NCBI GenBank assembly: GCA_023634235.1
Contig: JAMKCF010000074.1
Span: 62,001-126,000, forward strand
DNA from: Pisaster brevispinus
Taxonomy: Eukaryota > Echinodermata > Asteroidea > Forcipulatida > Asteriidae
Direction of reading: 5' to 3'
Length of the DNA stretch: 64,000 nucleotides
This document shows positions 9,898-19,849 of this stretch, piece after piece. The position numbers were made by a program, and so were the translations under genes. Each line of letters opens with the position of its first letter. Within the stretch, counting starts at the first letter, position 1. The notes under the pieces were generated by a model. The model had not been told where the DNA came from. It saw only the letters and a list, made by a program, of their open reading frames with translations, and ran no database searches.

Positions 9898-12800
9898 TTG
9901 ACCTGGCTCTGCCTTTGGTATCCCTGCATCCGAAAATTTGACTTTTACGGCCGCTGCGGGCAGGCTTCACACCGGAAAAGACCGACAAGCGGGGACACTA
10001 CAAACCCCCCGCAAAACATATTAACGCGTTTTTGCTGTCAAAGAGACAAAAACCAAATAAGGATGGTCAAATCACCCTCAAGGCAATATCGGATCTGCAC
10101 AAATTTAATACCACCGTAAAGCACGTCTCAAGGGCTCTCTCTCCCGTGAATTTGGGCTTGCTGGCGATTCTGTAGGCGAGGCTAGCGGCCCGGATGTTAG
10201 GCCTACCCCTAACAGATATTGAAAAAACCCAGGGGCCGGCTGCGAAGCAAGTCTTGCCGGCCGGGGCAATGGCCTGAAAAAAATTCGAGGTGAGTTTGGG
10301 AATAACTTCCGATGTAGGAGGGTTAGAGAGATGAATTTTTGACCTGGCTCTGCCTTAGGTATCGCTGCATCCGAAAATTTGACTTTTACGGCCGCTGCGG
10401 GCAGGCTTAACACCGGAAAAGACCGACAAGCGGGGACACTACAAACCCCCCGCAAAACATCTTTAACGCGTTTTTGCTGTCAAAGAGACAAAAACCAAAT
10501 AAGGATGGTCAAATCACCCTCAAGGCAATATCGGATCTGCACAAATTTAATACCACCGTAAAGCCTGTCTCAAGGGCTCTCTCTCTCGTGAATTTGGGCT
10601 CGCTGGCGATTCTGTAGGCGAGGCTAGCGGCCCGGATGTTAGGCCTACCCCTAACAGATATTGAAAAAACCCAGGGGCCGGCTGCGAAGCAAGTCTTGCC
10701 GGCCGGGGCAATGGCCTGAAAAAAATTCGAGGTGAGTTTGGGAATAACTTCCGATGTAGGAGGGTTAGAGAGATGAATTTTTGACCTGGCTCTGCCTTAG
10801 GTATCGCTGCATCCGAAAATTTGACTTTTACGGCCGCTGCGGGCAGGCTTCACACCGGAAAAGACCGACAAGCGGGGACACTACAAACCCCCCCGCAAAA
10901 CATCTTTAACGCGTTTTTGCTGTCAAAGAGACAAAAACCAAATAAGGATGGTCAAATCACCCTCAAGGCAATATCGGATCTGCACAAATTTAATACCACC
11001 GTAAAGCACGTCTCAAGGGCTCTCTCTCTCGTGAATTTGGGCTCGCTGGCGATTCTGTAGGCGAGGCTAGCGGCCCGGATGTTAGGCCTACCCCTAACAG
11101 ATATTGAAAAAACCCAGGGGCCGGCTGCGAAGCAAGTCTTGCCGGCCGGGGCAATGGCCTGAAAAAAATTCGAGGTGATTTTGGGAATAACTCCCGATCT
11201 AGGAGGGCTAGAGAGATGAATTTTTGACCTGGCTCTGCCTTAGGTATCACTGCATCCGAAAATTTGACTTTTACGGCCGCTGCGGGCAGGCTTCACACCG
11301 GAAAAGACCGACAAGCGGGGACACTACAAACCCCCCGCAAAACATCTTTAACGCGTTTTTGCTGTCAAAGAGACAAAAACCAAATAAGGATGGTCAAATC
11401 ACCCTCAAGGCAATATCGGATCTGCACAAATTTAATACCACCGTAAAGCCTGCTCAAGGGCTCTCTCTCCCGTGAATTTGGGCTTGCTGGCGATTCTGTA
11501 GGCGAGGCTAGCGGCCCGGATGTTAGGCCTACCCCTAACAGATATTGAAAAAACCCAGGGGCCGGCTGCGAAGCAAGTCTTGCCGGCCGGGGCAATGGCC
11601 TGAAAAAAATTCGAGGTGAGTTTGGAAATAACTCCCGATCTAGGAGGGCTAGAGAGATGAATTTTTGACCTGGCTCTGCCTTAGGTATCCCTGCATCCGA
11701 AAATTTGACTTTTACGGCCGCTGCGGGCAGGCTTCACACCGGAAAAGACCGACAAGCGGGGACACTACAAACCCCCCGCAAAACATCTTTAACGCGTTTT
11801 TGCTGTCAAAGAGACAAAAACCAAATAAGGATGGTCAAATCACCCTCAAGGCAATATCGGATCTGCACAAATTTAATACCACCGTAAAGCCCGTCTCAAG
11901 GGCTCTCTTTCCCGTGAATTTGGGCTCGCTGGCGATTCTGTAGGCGAGGCTAGCGGCCCGGATGTTAGGCCTACCCCTAACAGATATTGAAAAAACCCAG
12001 GGGCCGGCTGCGAAGCAAGTCTTGCCGGCCGGGGCAATGGCCTGAAAAAAATTCGAGGTGAGTTTGGGAATAACTCCCGATCTAGGAGGGCTAGAGAGAT
12101 GAATTTTTGACCTGGCTCTGCCTTAGGTATCCCTGCATCCGAAAATTTGACTTTTACGGCCGCTGCGGGCAGGCTTCACACCGGAAAAGACCGACAAGCG
12201 GGGACACTACAAACCCCCCGCAAAACATCTTTAACGCGTTTTTGCTGTCAAAGAGACAAAAACCAAATAAGGATGGTCAAATCACCCTCAAGGCAATATC
12301 GGATCTGCACAAATTTAATACCACCGTAAAGCACGTCTCAAGGGCTCTCTCTCCCGTGAATTTGGGCTTGCTGGCGATTCTGTGGGCGAGGCTAGCGGCC
12401 CGGATGTTAGGCCTACCCCTAACAGATATTGAAAAAACCCAGGGGCCGGCTGCGAAGCAAGTCTTGCCGGCCGGGGCAATGGCCTGAAAAAAATTCGAGG
12501 TGAGTTTGGAAATAACTCCCGATCTAGGAGGGCTAGAGAGATGAATTTTTGACCTGGCTCTGCCTTAGGTATCCCTGCATCCGAAAATTTGACTTTTACG
12601 GCCGCTGCGGGCAGGCTTCACACCGGAAAAGACCGACAAGCGGGGACACTACAAACCCCCCGCAAAACATCTTTAACGCGTTTTTGCTGTCAAAGAGACA
12701 AAAACCAAATAAGGATGGTCAAATCACCCTCAAGGCAATATCGGATCTGCACAAATTTAATACCACCGTAAAGCCCGTCTCAAGGGCTCTCTCTCCCGTG

Positions 12801-14963
12801 AATTTGGGCTCGCTGGCGATTCTGTAGGCGAGGCTAGCGGCCCGGATGTTAGGCCTACCCCTAACAGATATTGAAAAAACCCAGGGGCCGGCTGCGAAGC
12901 AAGTCTTGCCGGCCGGGGCAATGGCCTGAAAAAAATTCGAGGTGAGTTTGGAAATAACTCCCGATCTAGGAGGGCTAGAGAGATGAATTTTTGACCTGGC
13001 TCTGCCTTAGGTATCCCTGCATCCAAAAATTTGACTTTTACGGCCGCTGCGGGCAGGCTTCACACCGGAAAAGACCGACAAGCGGGGACACTACAAACCC
13101 CCCGCAAAACATCTTTAACGCGTTTTTGCTGTCAAAGAGACAAAAACCAAATAAGGATGGTCAAATCACCCTCAAGGCAATATCGGATCTGCACAAATTT
13201 AATACCACCGTAAAGCCCGTCTCAAGGGCTCTCTTTCCCGTGAATTTGGGCTCGCTGGCGATTCTGTAGGCGAGGCTAGCGGCCCGGATGTTAGGCCTAC
13301 CCCTAACAGATATTGAAAAAACCCAGGGGCCGGCTGCGAAGCAAGTCTTGCCGGCCGGGGCAATGGCCTGAAAAAAATTCGAGGTGAGTTTGGAAAAAAC
13401 TCCCGATCTAGGAGGGCTAGAGAGATGAATTTTTGACCTGGCTCTGCCTTAGGTATCCCTGCATCCGAAAATTTGACTTTTACGGCCGCTGCGGGCAGGC
13501 TTCACACCGGAAAAGACCGACAAGCGGGGACACTACAAACCCCCCGCAAAACATCTTTAACGCGTTTTTGCTGTCAAAGAGACAAAAACCAAATAAGGAT
13601 GGTCAAATCACCCTCAAGGCAATATCGGATCTGCACAAATTTAATACCACCGTAAAGCCCGTCTCAAGGGCTCTCTTTCCCGTGAATTTGGGCTCGCTGG
13701 CGATTCTGTAGGCGAGGCTAGCGGCCCGGATGTTAGGCCTACCCCTAACAGATATTGAAAAAACCCAGGGGCCGGCTGCGAAGCAAGTCTTGCCGGCCGG
13801 GGCAATGGCCTGAAAAAAATTCGAGGTGAGTTTGGGAATAACTCCCGATCTAGGAGGGCTAGAGAGATGAATTTTTGACCTGGCTCTGCCTTAGGTATCC
13901 CTGCATCCGAAAATTTGACTTTTACGGCCGCTGCGGGCAGGCTTCACACCGGAAAAGACCGACAAGTGGGGACACTACAAACCCCCCGCAAAACATCTTT
14001 AACGCGTTTTTGCTGTCAAAGAGACAAAAACCAAATAAGGATGGTCAAATCATCCTCAAGGCAATATCGGATCTGCACAAATTTAATACCACCGTAAAGC
14101 CCGTCTCAAGGGCTCTCTCTTCCGTGAATTTGGGCTCGCTGGCGATTCTGTAGGCGAGGCTAGCGGCCCGGATGTTAGGCCTACCCCTAACAAATATTGA
14201 AAAAACCCAGGGCCGGCTGCGAAGCAAGTCTTGCCGGCCGGGGCAATGGCCCTAAAAAATTCGAGGGGAGTTTGGGATTAACTGCCGATCTAGGAGGGCT
14301 AGAGAGATGAATTTTTGACCTGGCTCTGCCTTAGGTATCTCTGCATCCGAAAATTTGATTTTTACGGCCGCTGCGGGCAGGCTTCACACCGGAAAAGACC
14401 GACAAGCGGGGACACTACAAACCCCCCGCAAAATATCTTTAACGCGTTTTTGCTGTCGAAGAGACAAAAACCAAATAAGGATGGTCAAATTACCCTCTAG
14501 GCAATATCGGATCTGCACAAATTTAATACCACCGTTAAGCCCGTCTCAAGGGCTCTCTCTCCCGTGAATTTGGGCTCGCTGGCGATTCTGTAGGCGAGGC
14601 TAACGGCCCGGATGTTAGGCCTACCCCTAACAGATATTGAAAAAACCCAGGGGCCGGCTGCGAAGCAAGTCTTGCCGGCCGGGGCAATGGCCTGAAAAAA
14701 ATTCGAGGTGAGTTTGGGAATAACTCCCGATCTAGGAGGGCTAGAGAGATGAATTTTTGACCTGGCTCTGCCTTAGGTATCCCTGCATCCGAAAATTTGA
14801 CTTTTACGGCCGCTGCGGGCAGGCTTCACACCGGAAAAGACCGACAAGCGGGGAAACTACAAACCCCCAGCAAAACGGATCTGTACAAATTTAATACCAC
14901 CGTAAAGCCCGTCTCAAGGGCTCTCTCTCCCGTGAGGTTGGGCTTGCTGACGATTCTGTAGGC

Positions 14964-16149
14964 CACGATTTTTTATTTAAAGAAGCCAAATTCTTTGTTT
15001 TGCTTGATGCCTCTTTAACACCTTGCATTGAAGTGGTATAAAATGTCATTGTACTATATTAACAATTTTTTTAATTGATGTTTCATACTTGTAATACGGA
15101 AAGAGAAGTGACAATATTTGGTGTAAAATAATTGTCATAGTATTTTGTTCGGTTTATCTGTTTATCTGTTTGCCGACCAACCAGTTTACCGCCCTCTGTT
15201 GGCTGCAACCATTGTTAAGATGTTTTTTCCACACAAAGATTGCTCATTCGCACATGCTGGATCCTCTCGATTTGCAACGAACTGCCGAAAGATATTTGTA
15301 ATATTTGTAATATTTCCATTGTACATAATTTCGAAGTTACTCTCAAAAATCACCTTTTCCAGATGTATTTCTTTAATTCATAGTTTAGATTGATTTGGTT
15401 CATTACAAAAGCCTATTATTAGTAGTAATTATTATTATAAATATTATGCGAAAAATTACGATCACCCTTTGTTTTTGTCTCAACGTGATTGTATGAATTG
15501 GACAGTGTTATAAACATTGAAACTACTACGAGAAAACTTTTTTATTCAGTTCACTTGTAATCTGAAGAGTCCAGATTTCAAAAGGGATGGGGGCACCCGG
15601 GGATATAGACACCAATTTTTACACCATTGTTTAATAAACAGTTAAAAATAAGTAAAAGACAATATCAAGACAGTTAAATAGCTATGCTTGAGTGTATGGG
15701 TGAGTACCGGTGTCCAACGAATGCAGAACTCGGAGATATCGCGTCCATGCACGTTCTTTTTCATAGACCAGGAAATATGTTTTGCGAATTTTAACAATGT
15801 TATCAATGCTCTATGCGGTCTTTTTAATTGCCGTAAAAAAAAGATGTCTTTATGTTACTTAGCTAGGGGGGAAAAACCCAAAACATAACAACAAAAACTG
15901 ATTTTCAGAAACAACACGACAATACAAATTTCAAACGAGAACTTTTGAAACAAAGGGGTAGAGGAAAACGAGCCCCTCACTTAATGTTTTATTCTTCTTC
16001 TGAAAGTTTTTTATTTTTTCTTAATTACTCCTGCAAAGAAATTTTTAAGAACCATTTTTTTCAACAAAGCTTTTTGTGTTTATAGAAACACAATCAACTT
16101 TTACTTTTAAATAAAGCTCGTTTTTGTGTGTGGAATTTTTTTGTGGTGT
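14964..16149. other. AT-rich spacer between the satellites, first part
   Basis: Single-copy AT-rich sequence. A CTCF-like core on the minus strand (CCAACAGAGGGCG, at about 15190-15202) and a short inverted repeat TGACAAT/ATTGTCA near 15109-15141 are the only structured sites I see. Short open frames (for example 15145-15393 and 15688-15888, plus strand) have no recognisable domain and low-complexity composition. Confidence 0.5.
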
Positions 16150-16822
16150 TAAAGTAAAATACGGATGGCGCTATTTTGTGAAGTTGGCAACATTTTATGA
16201 ATTGTTGAAAAGACTGTGTAAGTCTCGCAACGACAAGGTCACCCTTGAGCTACCGCGCACCTCTGAGCCATCAGCTATGGGAGATTAACGTAAGTACAAT
16301 TTTTGGGGGGATTTTTTTAATCCTGTCAAATAACTTTGTTCAATCCCAAAACCTTGTTAGTGGCTTGTTTAAAATTAATTCAAAACTAACAAACTAACTA
16401 ACAAACTAACATAATAAAACAAAATAAGTAAAATGAAAACAGGAAACTTCCATGATGATACAGGAGAAATAAGAGGCTGAGGTGATTGGGATGTCTTCCT
16501 GTTTGAATGATAGAATATTATGACTAGTTACATGTACTTTTACAAGAGTTTACGCAAATCCATTTTTATACCCAGTTGACATTTTGCACATTTGCATTGA
16601 TTGACCTCACAATGGCGGCCAATGCAAGGGGTCAATACACTGATACCACAGACTACCACAAAGTGCCTAATACCTTCCAGGCTAGAACCTGGTGCATGAG
16701 TTTCTTCTGTTTGTACAGCTAGCAATATGTGGAAACCCCAAAGTTTGTTTACTGGGATTTGGTCTCAACAGTCTCCTGTGCAACTTTGTGGCAAGAGCCA
16801 GTTGGGCAGGAGAGTATATTAA
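16150..16822 (+). other. Possible small two-exon transcript
   Basis: A strong splice donor (AAC|GTAAGT, intron starting at 16290) follows a locally CpG-richer stretch containing GGATGGCGC and an ATG followed three codons later by a stop. A strong acceptor (TTTCTTCTGTTTGTACAG) ends at 16718. Splicing 16289 to 16719 would place an ATG at 16727 opening a 31-codon frame that ends with TAA at 16820-16822 (start MWKPQSLFTG, end GRRVY). The small product has no recognised family. It may be the remains of a gene, a short ORF in a non-coding RNA, or chance. Confidence 0.2.
16381..16411 (+). repeat. Short AACT/AAAC microsatellite
   Basis: Imperfect tetranucleotide repetition of the type ACTAACAAACTAACTAAC in the candidate intron. 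Length is about 30 bp. Confidence 0.7.
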
Positions 16823-17053
16823 GAGTAATAGGGCGAAATGGTTCTTGTTTTCTCAGTTTGTAATACGTTATAGAAATTTCAGGTTGATTTTACTTGAAAA
16901 TATTTACACTCACCAATCAACAATCTCCTTGGTCATCTGCTTTGGATGCATACCATATTGTTTCCAGATCTTCATAACTGTATTCCTTTCTCTACTTTCT
17001 TAAGTCTGTAAAAACAAACAAAACAAACACCACGTGGTTATGAAACAGTAACT

Positions 17054-17567
17054 CAGGCTTTATTCATCTATAGAACAATTTACAATAACGACTCAATGGG
17101 TTTTATGTCAGTGCCTAGTCACTGGGCCAATAACATTCCTGTTATCTTTCTCAATTCCCAGGGGAGTATACAGCCCTGGGCTTCCTAGCCTTGTTTGGAT
17201 GTTATTTGAAGTAACAGCTGGTTTAGTCAAAGTGTTATGTAATTTCATCTTCTTGATACATTTTCCTCCTTCTCTGAGTTGAGGTTAGCTTCAATCTGTA
17301 ATCATATATGAACGTTCTAGGAGGAGACAGGATGTTTGCTCTTTTACTGTGATTGCGAGATGGAGGACAGCATTGTCAGCATTGGCCAAGTTTTTTATGC
17401 TGGTAAGCTGGCAGATTGTATAGCACCCTCTTTGATGTATACATGAGTAGCCCTGGAAACTGAGAGAAATAACAAGAATGTTATTGGCCCAGTGATTAGG
17501 GCACCAGTGACATAAAGCACAATATGTTATTGTAAATAACTACAATTTCAAATCAGCACAAAGCCTG
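17054..17567. mobile_element. Foldback or MITE-like element with long terminal inverted repeats
   Basis: The left arm (about 17054-17162) and the right arm (about 17451-17567) are near-perfect reverse complements over much of their length. They share the block CACTGGGCCAATAACATTC (one difference), a TTTATGTCA block and the outer TTTACAATAAC. The outermost matching motif is CAGGCTTT against AAAGCCTG. The centre of about 290 bp is not inverted and has no open frame of note. I cannot see a convincing target-site duplication, so the superfamily is undetermined. Confidence 0.65.
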
Positions 17568-17929
17568 GTGGATTTGCTCCCACTTCACAACTTGCTTGCT
17601 CTGCATTCAAATCTCTCTACACATTATTTTTCAGATATAAAATTTCTACTGCCTGTCTTTAAGTTTTAGCTTTGTACATTTAGCCAGCACTGGACATGCG
17701 CAGTTGACAGTTTTTGGACCATTATGTCAGACTTTAGTTCCCCGAAAACAAAAATTCTCCAAAACCGATAATCTGAAAAAGGAATAGGTAAATCAAATCC
17801 ATTTAAATTTCAGGGTAAAGTTTGAATAAACAGTGTTAGGCTGAATAGTTTGGGGATAAAAATAAACCGCAACTACAGCTTGACAACAAAGAACAATGCC
17901 AAGCACAGCAAGTTTGTGCTGTGTACACC
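17568..17929. other. Spacer, nothing recognised
   Basis: AT-rich single-copy sequence between the foldback element and the SINE. No feature is supported beyond chance open frames. Confidence 0.5.
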
Positions 17930-18285
17930 TGGCTTTGTGCCAGGGCCTAACAGCCACTTCAAGGTGAGGGCTACACATAACTGATTGTGGCTGTCGGCCC
18001 AAATCAACTATCACCAGGGCCACGTTGCCACCTACTCCTGGGGCTGAAATGGGGTTACTCCCTTCACAGTGCGTAAGGATGTAGGCAAGGGTATCATCCA
18101 CTAGGACCCCCGACAGGTAGAGCAGAATGCAATACCTTCCCAACTTTGTATGAAGCAATTTAGGTTAACTGCCCTTGAGCGCCTTGCTCAAGGGCACAAG
18201 TGTCATGACCGGGATTGGAATCTTACTCTGCCACTAACAAAACAAAATCTTAGGTCCAGAAACTAGACCTCCTTGCCACAACACA
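17930..18285 (-). mobile_element. Probable tRNA-derived SINE
   Basis: On the minus strand the head contains a sequence close to a pol III A box (TGGCAAGGAGG, 18268-18278). It is followed at a tRNA-like distance by a B-box-like GATTCCAATCC (18212-18222; consensus GGTTCGANNCC, 9 of 11 matching). Next comes a CTTGAGCAAGGCGCT motif often seen downstream of tRNA-like heads in marine-animal SINEs. The head would begin near 18285; the body end is not defined and is placed near 17930 only by the loss of recognisable character. The mismatch in the B box suggests an old, inactive copy. Family assignment is from memory of the motif order. Confidence 0.5.
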
Positions 18286-19290
18286 TGGGTGTTGTCACCC
18301 ACCACCCATTCGTAAGGTTTAGCGAAGGCACTCTCAGTTTTCACTTGGTGTTATTCCGGCCGACTTCACTTGTATCACAAATTGTTTTCAAAGTGGGTTT
18401 TTCCAGGTTATAACGTGTTCTATGAAGGTGTTTGAAATGTGGTAATGGATTAGTATTATATCCAATAATGAGTCATAAATAGGTTTACCCAAGGAATGAT
18501 CCAAGAAATTGCAAGTAGTAAAATAATAGTGTAGCTGGGACTTTTGGAGCCCGTGTGTTAATCTGGGACCAGGAGCTTTGTGCTCATGTTTATGCCTGGA
18601 TGGTGTACCCAGTGTGTGTGGGTGTGGTTATTTGTAGCCCAGGTTGGAAGCAATGGAGGGGTCCAACAGACAATGACGTCCTACGAGGACTAGGTTGTTT
18701 GATGATGTTTTGTCTTTTTGGCCAGGTGTACGTAGGCCTAGACTGCATGTAAAACTCAACTCAATTTGGTTCTTGGAGATTAGTGGTTAGTTAATTTAAA
18801 CATTTTTTTTCTTAAGTTTTTGGCTCCTGAACTGAATATTAACTACTTTGTTTGTAACTATACTTAAAAGTAGGGCATATAGCTGTTTATGATTTTTAAA
18901 TAAATACAACATTGCACTTGATGACTGAGAAACAGTGTAATGGAAAGAACTTTAACTGTAGTATACAGGTATAGGTTTGTTACAATAAGTTATACAGTAC
19001 AGTAGCATATGATATAGCAACTGTATTAACAAAACCCTAGAGTTGATTGTAGAGTTTGGTCTAGTTTAGTAACAATTTTTCTTAACAATTTCAAGAACTG
19101 TAATTCAAACTTAGTACTCCAGATAATCAGTACCCACCTGTCGTGTGATGACTGTACCTTAAACAATACTATCAAACTGTGCAAATGGTGAATACCGTCC
19201 TGCATTGTAAATGGATTTAGTCCCAAGAAAAAAAACGTCAACACTATCCAAACAACAACTAGCAACTCAAAAGGTCTATTGAGGGCGCAC
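18286..19290. other. Spacer before the second leader, nothing recognised
   Basis: AT-rich single-copy sequence. The open frames at 18555-18752 (plus) and 19026-19265 (minus) show no domain or coding-like composition. The spacer ends with GAGGGCGCAC immediately before the leader start at 19291. Confidence 0.55.
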
Positions 19291-19560
19291 TAAAAGGTCA
19301 TTGGAAAGTGCTGTTTGCTCCACATTAAAATGACAGAAATTCATGCGCGGAACCTCATTAATAAAATGTATACCCACAACTTTTTCTCTAATTCAACTAT
19401 TTGAAGGTGGTGCCTTTTATGAAATGTAGAAAAGTAGGAAAAAAATGAGCCCCTGGGGTTTTTGAATTCTTACTTAAAGGATTTAAGGGTAAAAAGTAAG
19501 CACTCTTAAGAGGGCCCTATTTTTATAAATGTAGGGTCATTTTTCCAAGAAAGAAAAATC
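19291..19560 (+). repeat. Leader of satellite 2 (copy 2 of the shared module)
   Basis: It starts TAAAAGGTCATTGG and aligns with 3454-3733 over its whole length. The alignment includes 63 identical bases (19327-19389) and a second well-conserved stretch around the TATA-like box. It joins the first 314-bp unit exactly at the GACAGG...CCTGTC hairpin (19562). The sequence to its left (GAGGGCGCAC) is unrelated to that left of leader 1, so the module has a defined left boundary at TAAA(A)GGTCATTGG. Confidence 0.88.
19524..19530 (+). promoter_or_regulatory. TATA-like box in leader 2
   Basis: TATAAAT lies 31-37 bp before the first satellite unit (19561), the usual spacing between a TATA box and a pol II start site. 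The surrounding ~20 bp are the same in leader 1. Whether it works is unknown. Confidence 0.35.
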
Positions 19561-19561
19561 T

Positions 19562-19579
19562 GACAGGTAGTACCCTGTC
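19562..19579 (+). other. Hairpin at the start of each 314-bp unit (first unit shown)
   Basis: GACAGG and CCTGTC are perfect 6-bp arms around the loop TAGTAC. The site recurs in nearly every unit. Length changes cluster here: one GTA lost at about 28367, one GTA gained at about 23655, A inserted at about 32764, AGTA-type gain at about 62848, and 10-bp loss at about 38715 and 39946. Confidence 0.9.
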
Positions 19580-19849
19580 GCCATTTTGAATTTTGGGGTC
19601 GAAAACAAATAGTGCGATTTGACGGTGCAGCATTCTAGACTAGACTTCCCTGAAGACCTTTTCTGTGTGGGGACATGGCCAAATCCCAAAACCTGGGCAA
19701 TTAGGAGCTTTCTAGCAAAAAGTGACGCCATCTTTCTTGCCCCAAAAACCTCAATAATTCATGGAATAAAATGCTTGCGGCCTTCAAATTCGAACCAGCA
19801 CCGTCGGGGGAGTCGTCCGCAAAAAGTGATCGCCGAAAATCGCCATGTT
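19577..19849 (-). promoter_or_regulatory. Triplet of YY1-like sites in the 314-bp unit (first unit shown)
   Basis: On the minus strand the unit has AAAATGGCGAC (19577-19587), AAGATGGCGTC (19724-19734) and AACATGGCGAT (19839-19849). All three contain AANATGGCG, the core of the YY1/Pho motif AANATGGCGGC, differing only in the last two bases. They persist across subfamilies A, B and C with rare point losses (for example near 23036 and 31035). Binding is not shown by sequence alone. Confidence 0.45.

Larger units (their letters stand above)
3831..14963 (+). repeat. Satellite 1: head-to-tail array of a 442-bp unit, about 25 copies
   Basis: The landmark GACCTGGCTCTGCC or a close variant recurs near 4158, 4600, 5041, 5482 and so on to 14761, giving 25 unit starts spaced 440-443 bp. 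A 323-bp partial unit leads the array and a truncated unit ends it. All copies point the same way. The last unit carries a 74-bp internal deletion, and the two or three units before it have more substitutions and indels than the middle ones. Each unit has two inverted repeats: GTTAGG-N6-CCTAAC, and GGCCGGC/GCCGGCC with a 15-bp loop. The open frames of up to about 120 codons are phase-limited by the 442-bp period and are not credible genes. Confidence 0.97.

Noticed and set aside
4154..14567. 92- and 60-codon plus-strand frames and up to 120-codon minus-strand frames in satellite 1
   Set aside because: They repeat with the 442-bp unit, overlap one another in several frames, and show no domain, signal or codon bias.
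3454..14963. Assignment of the leader element to Helitrons
   Set aside because: No 3-prime hairpin plus CTRR end and no A/T target evidence could be seen; the right end is not identified.
17793..18158. 121-codon minus-strand open frame as a gene
   Set aside because: It lies mostly inside the tRNA-derived SINE body and has no recognisable domain.
1281..18595. Shared 17-mer GTGCTCATGTTTATGCC near 1284 and 18578
   Set aside because: The flanks do not align and the sequence is AT-biased, so a chance match or tiny relic cannot be separated.
19789..19809. CENP-B box in the 314-bp unit
   Set aside because: TTCG and CGGG are present but 12 bp apart instead of 7, the central A is not placed correctly, and subfamily B destroys TTCG.
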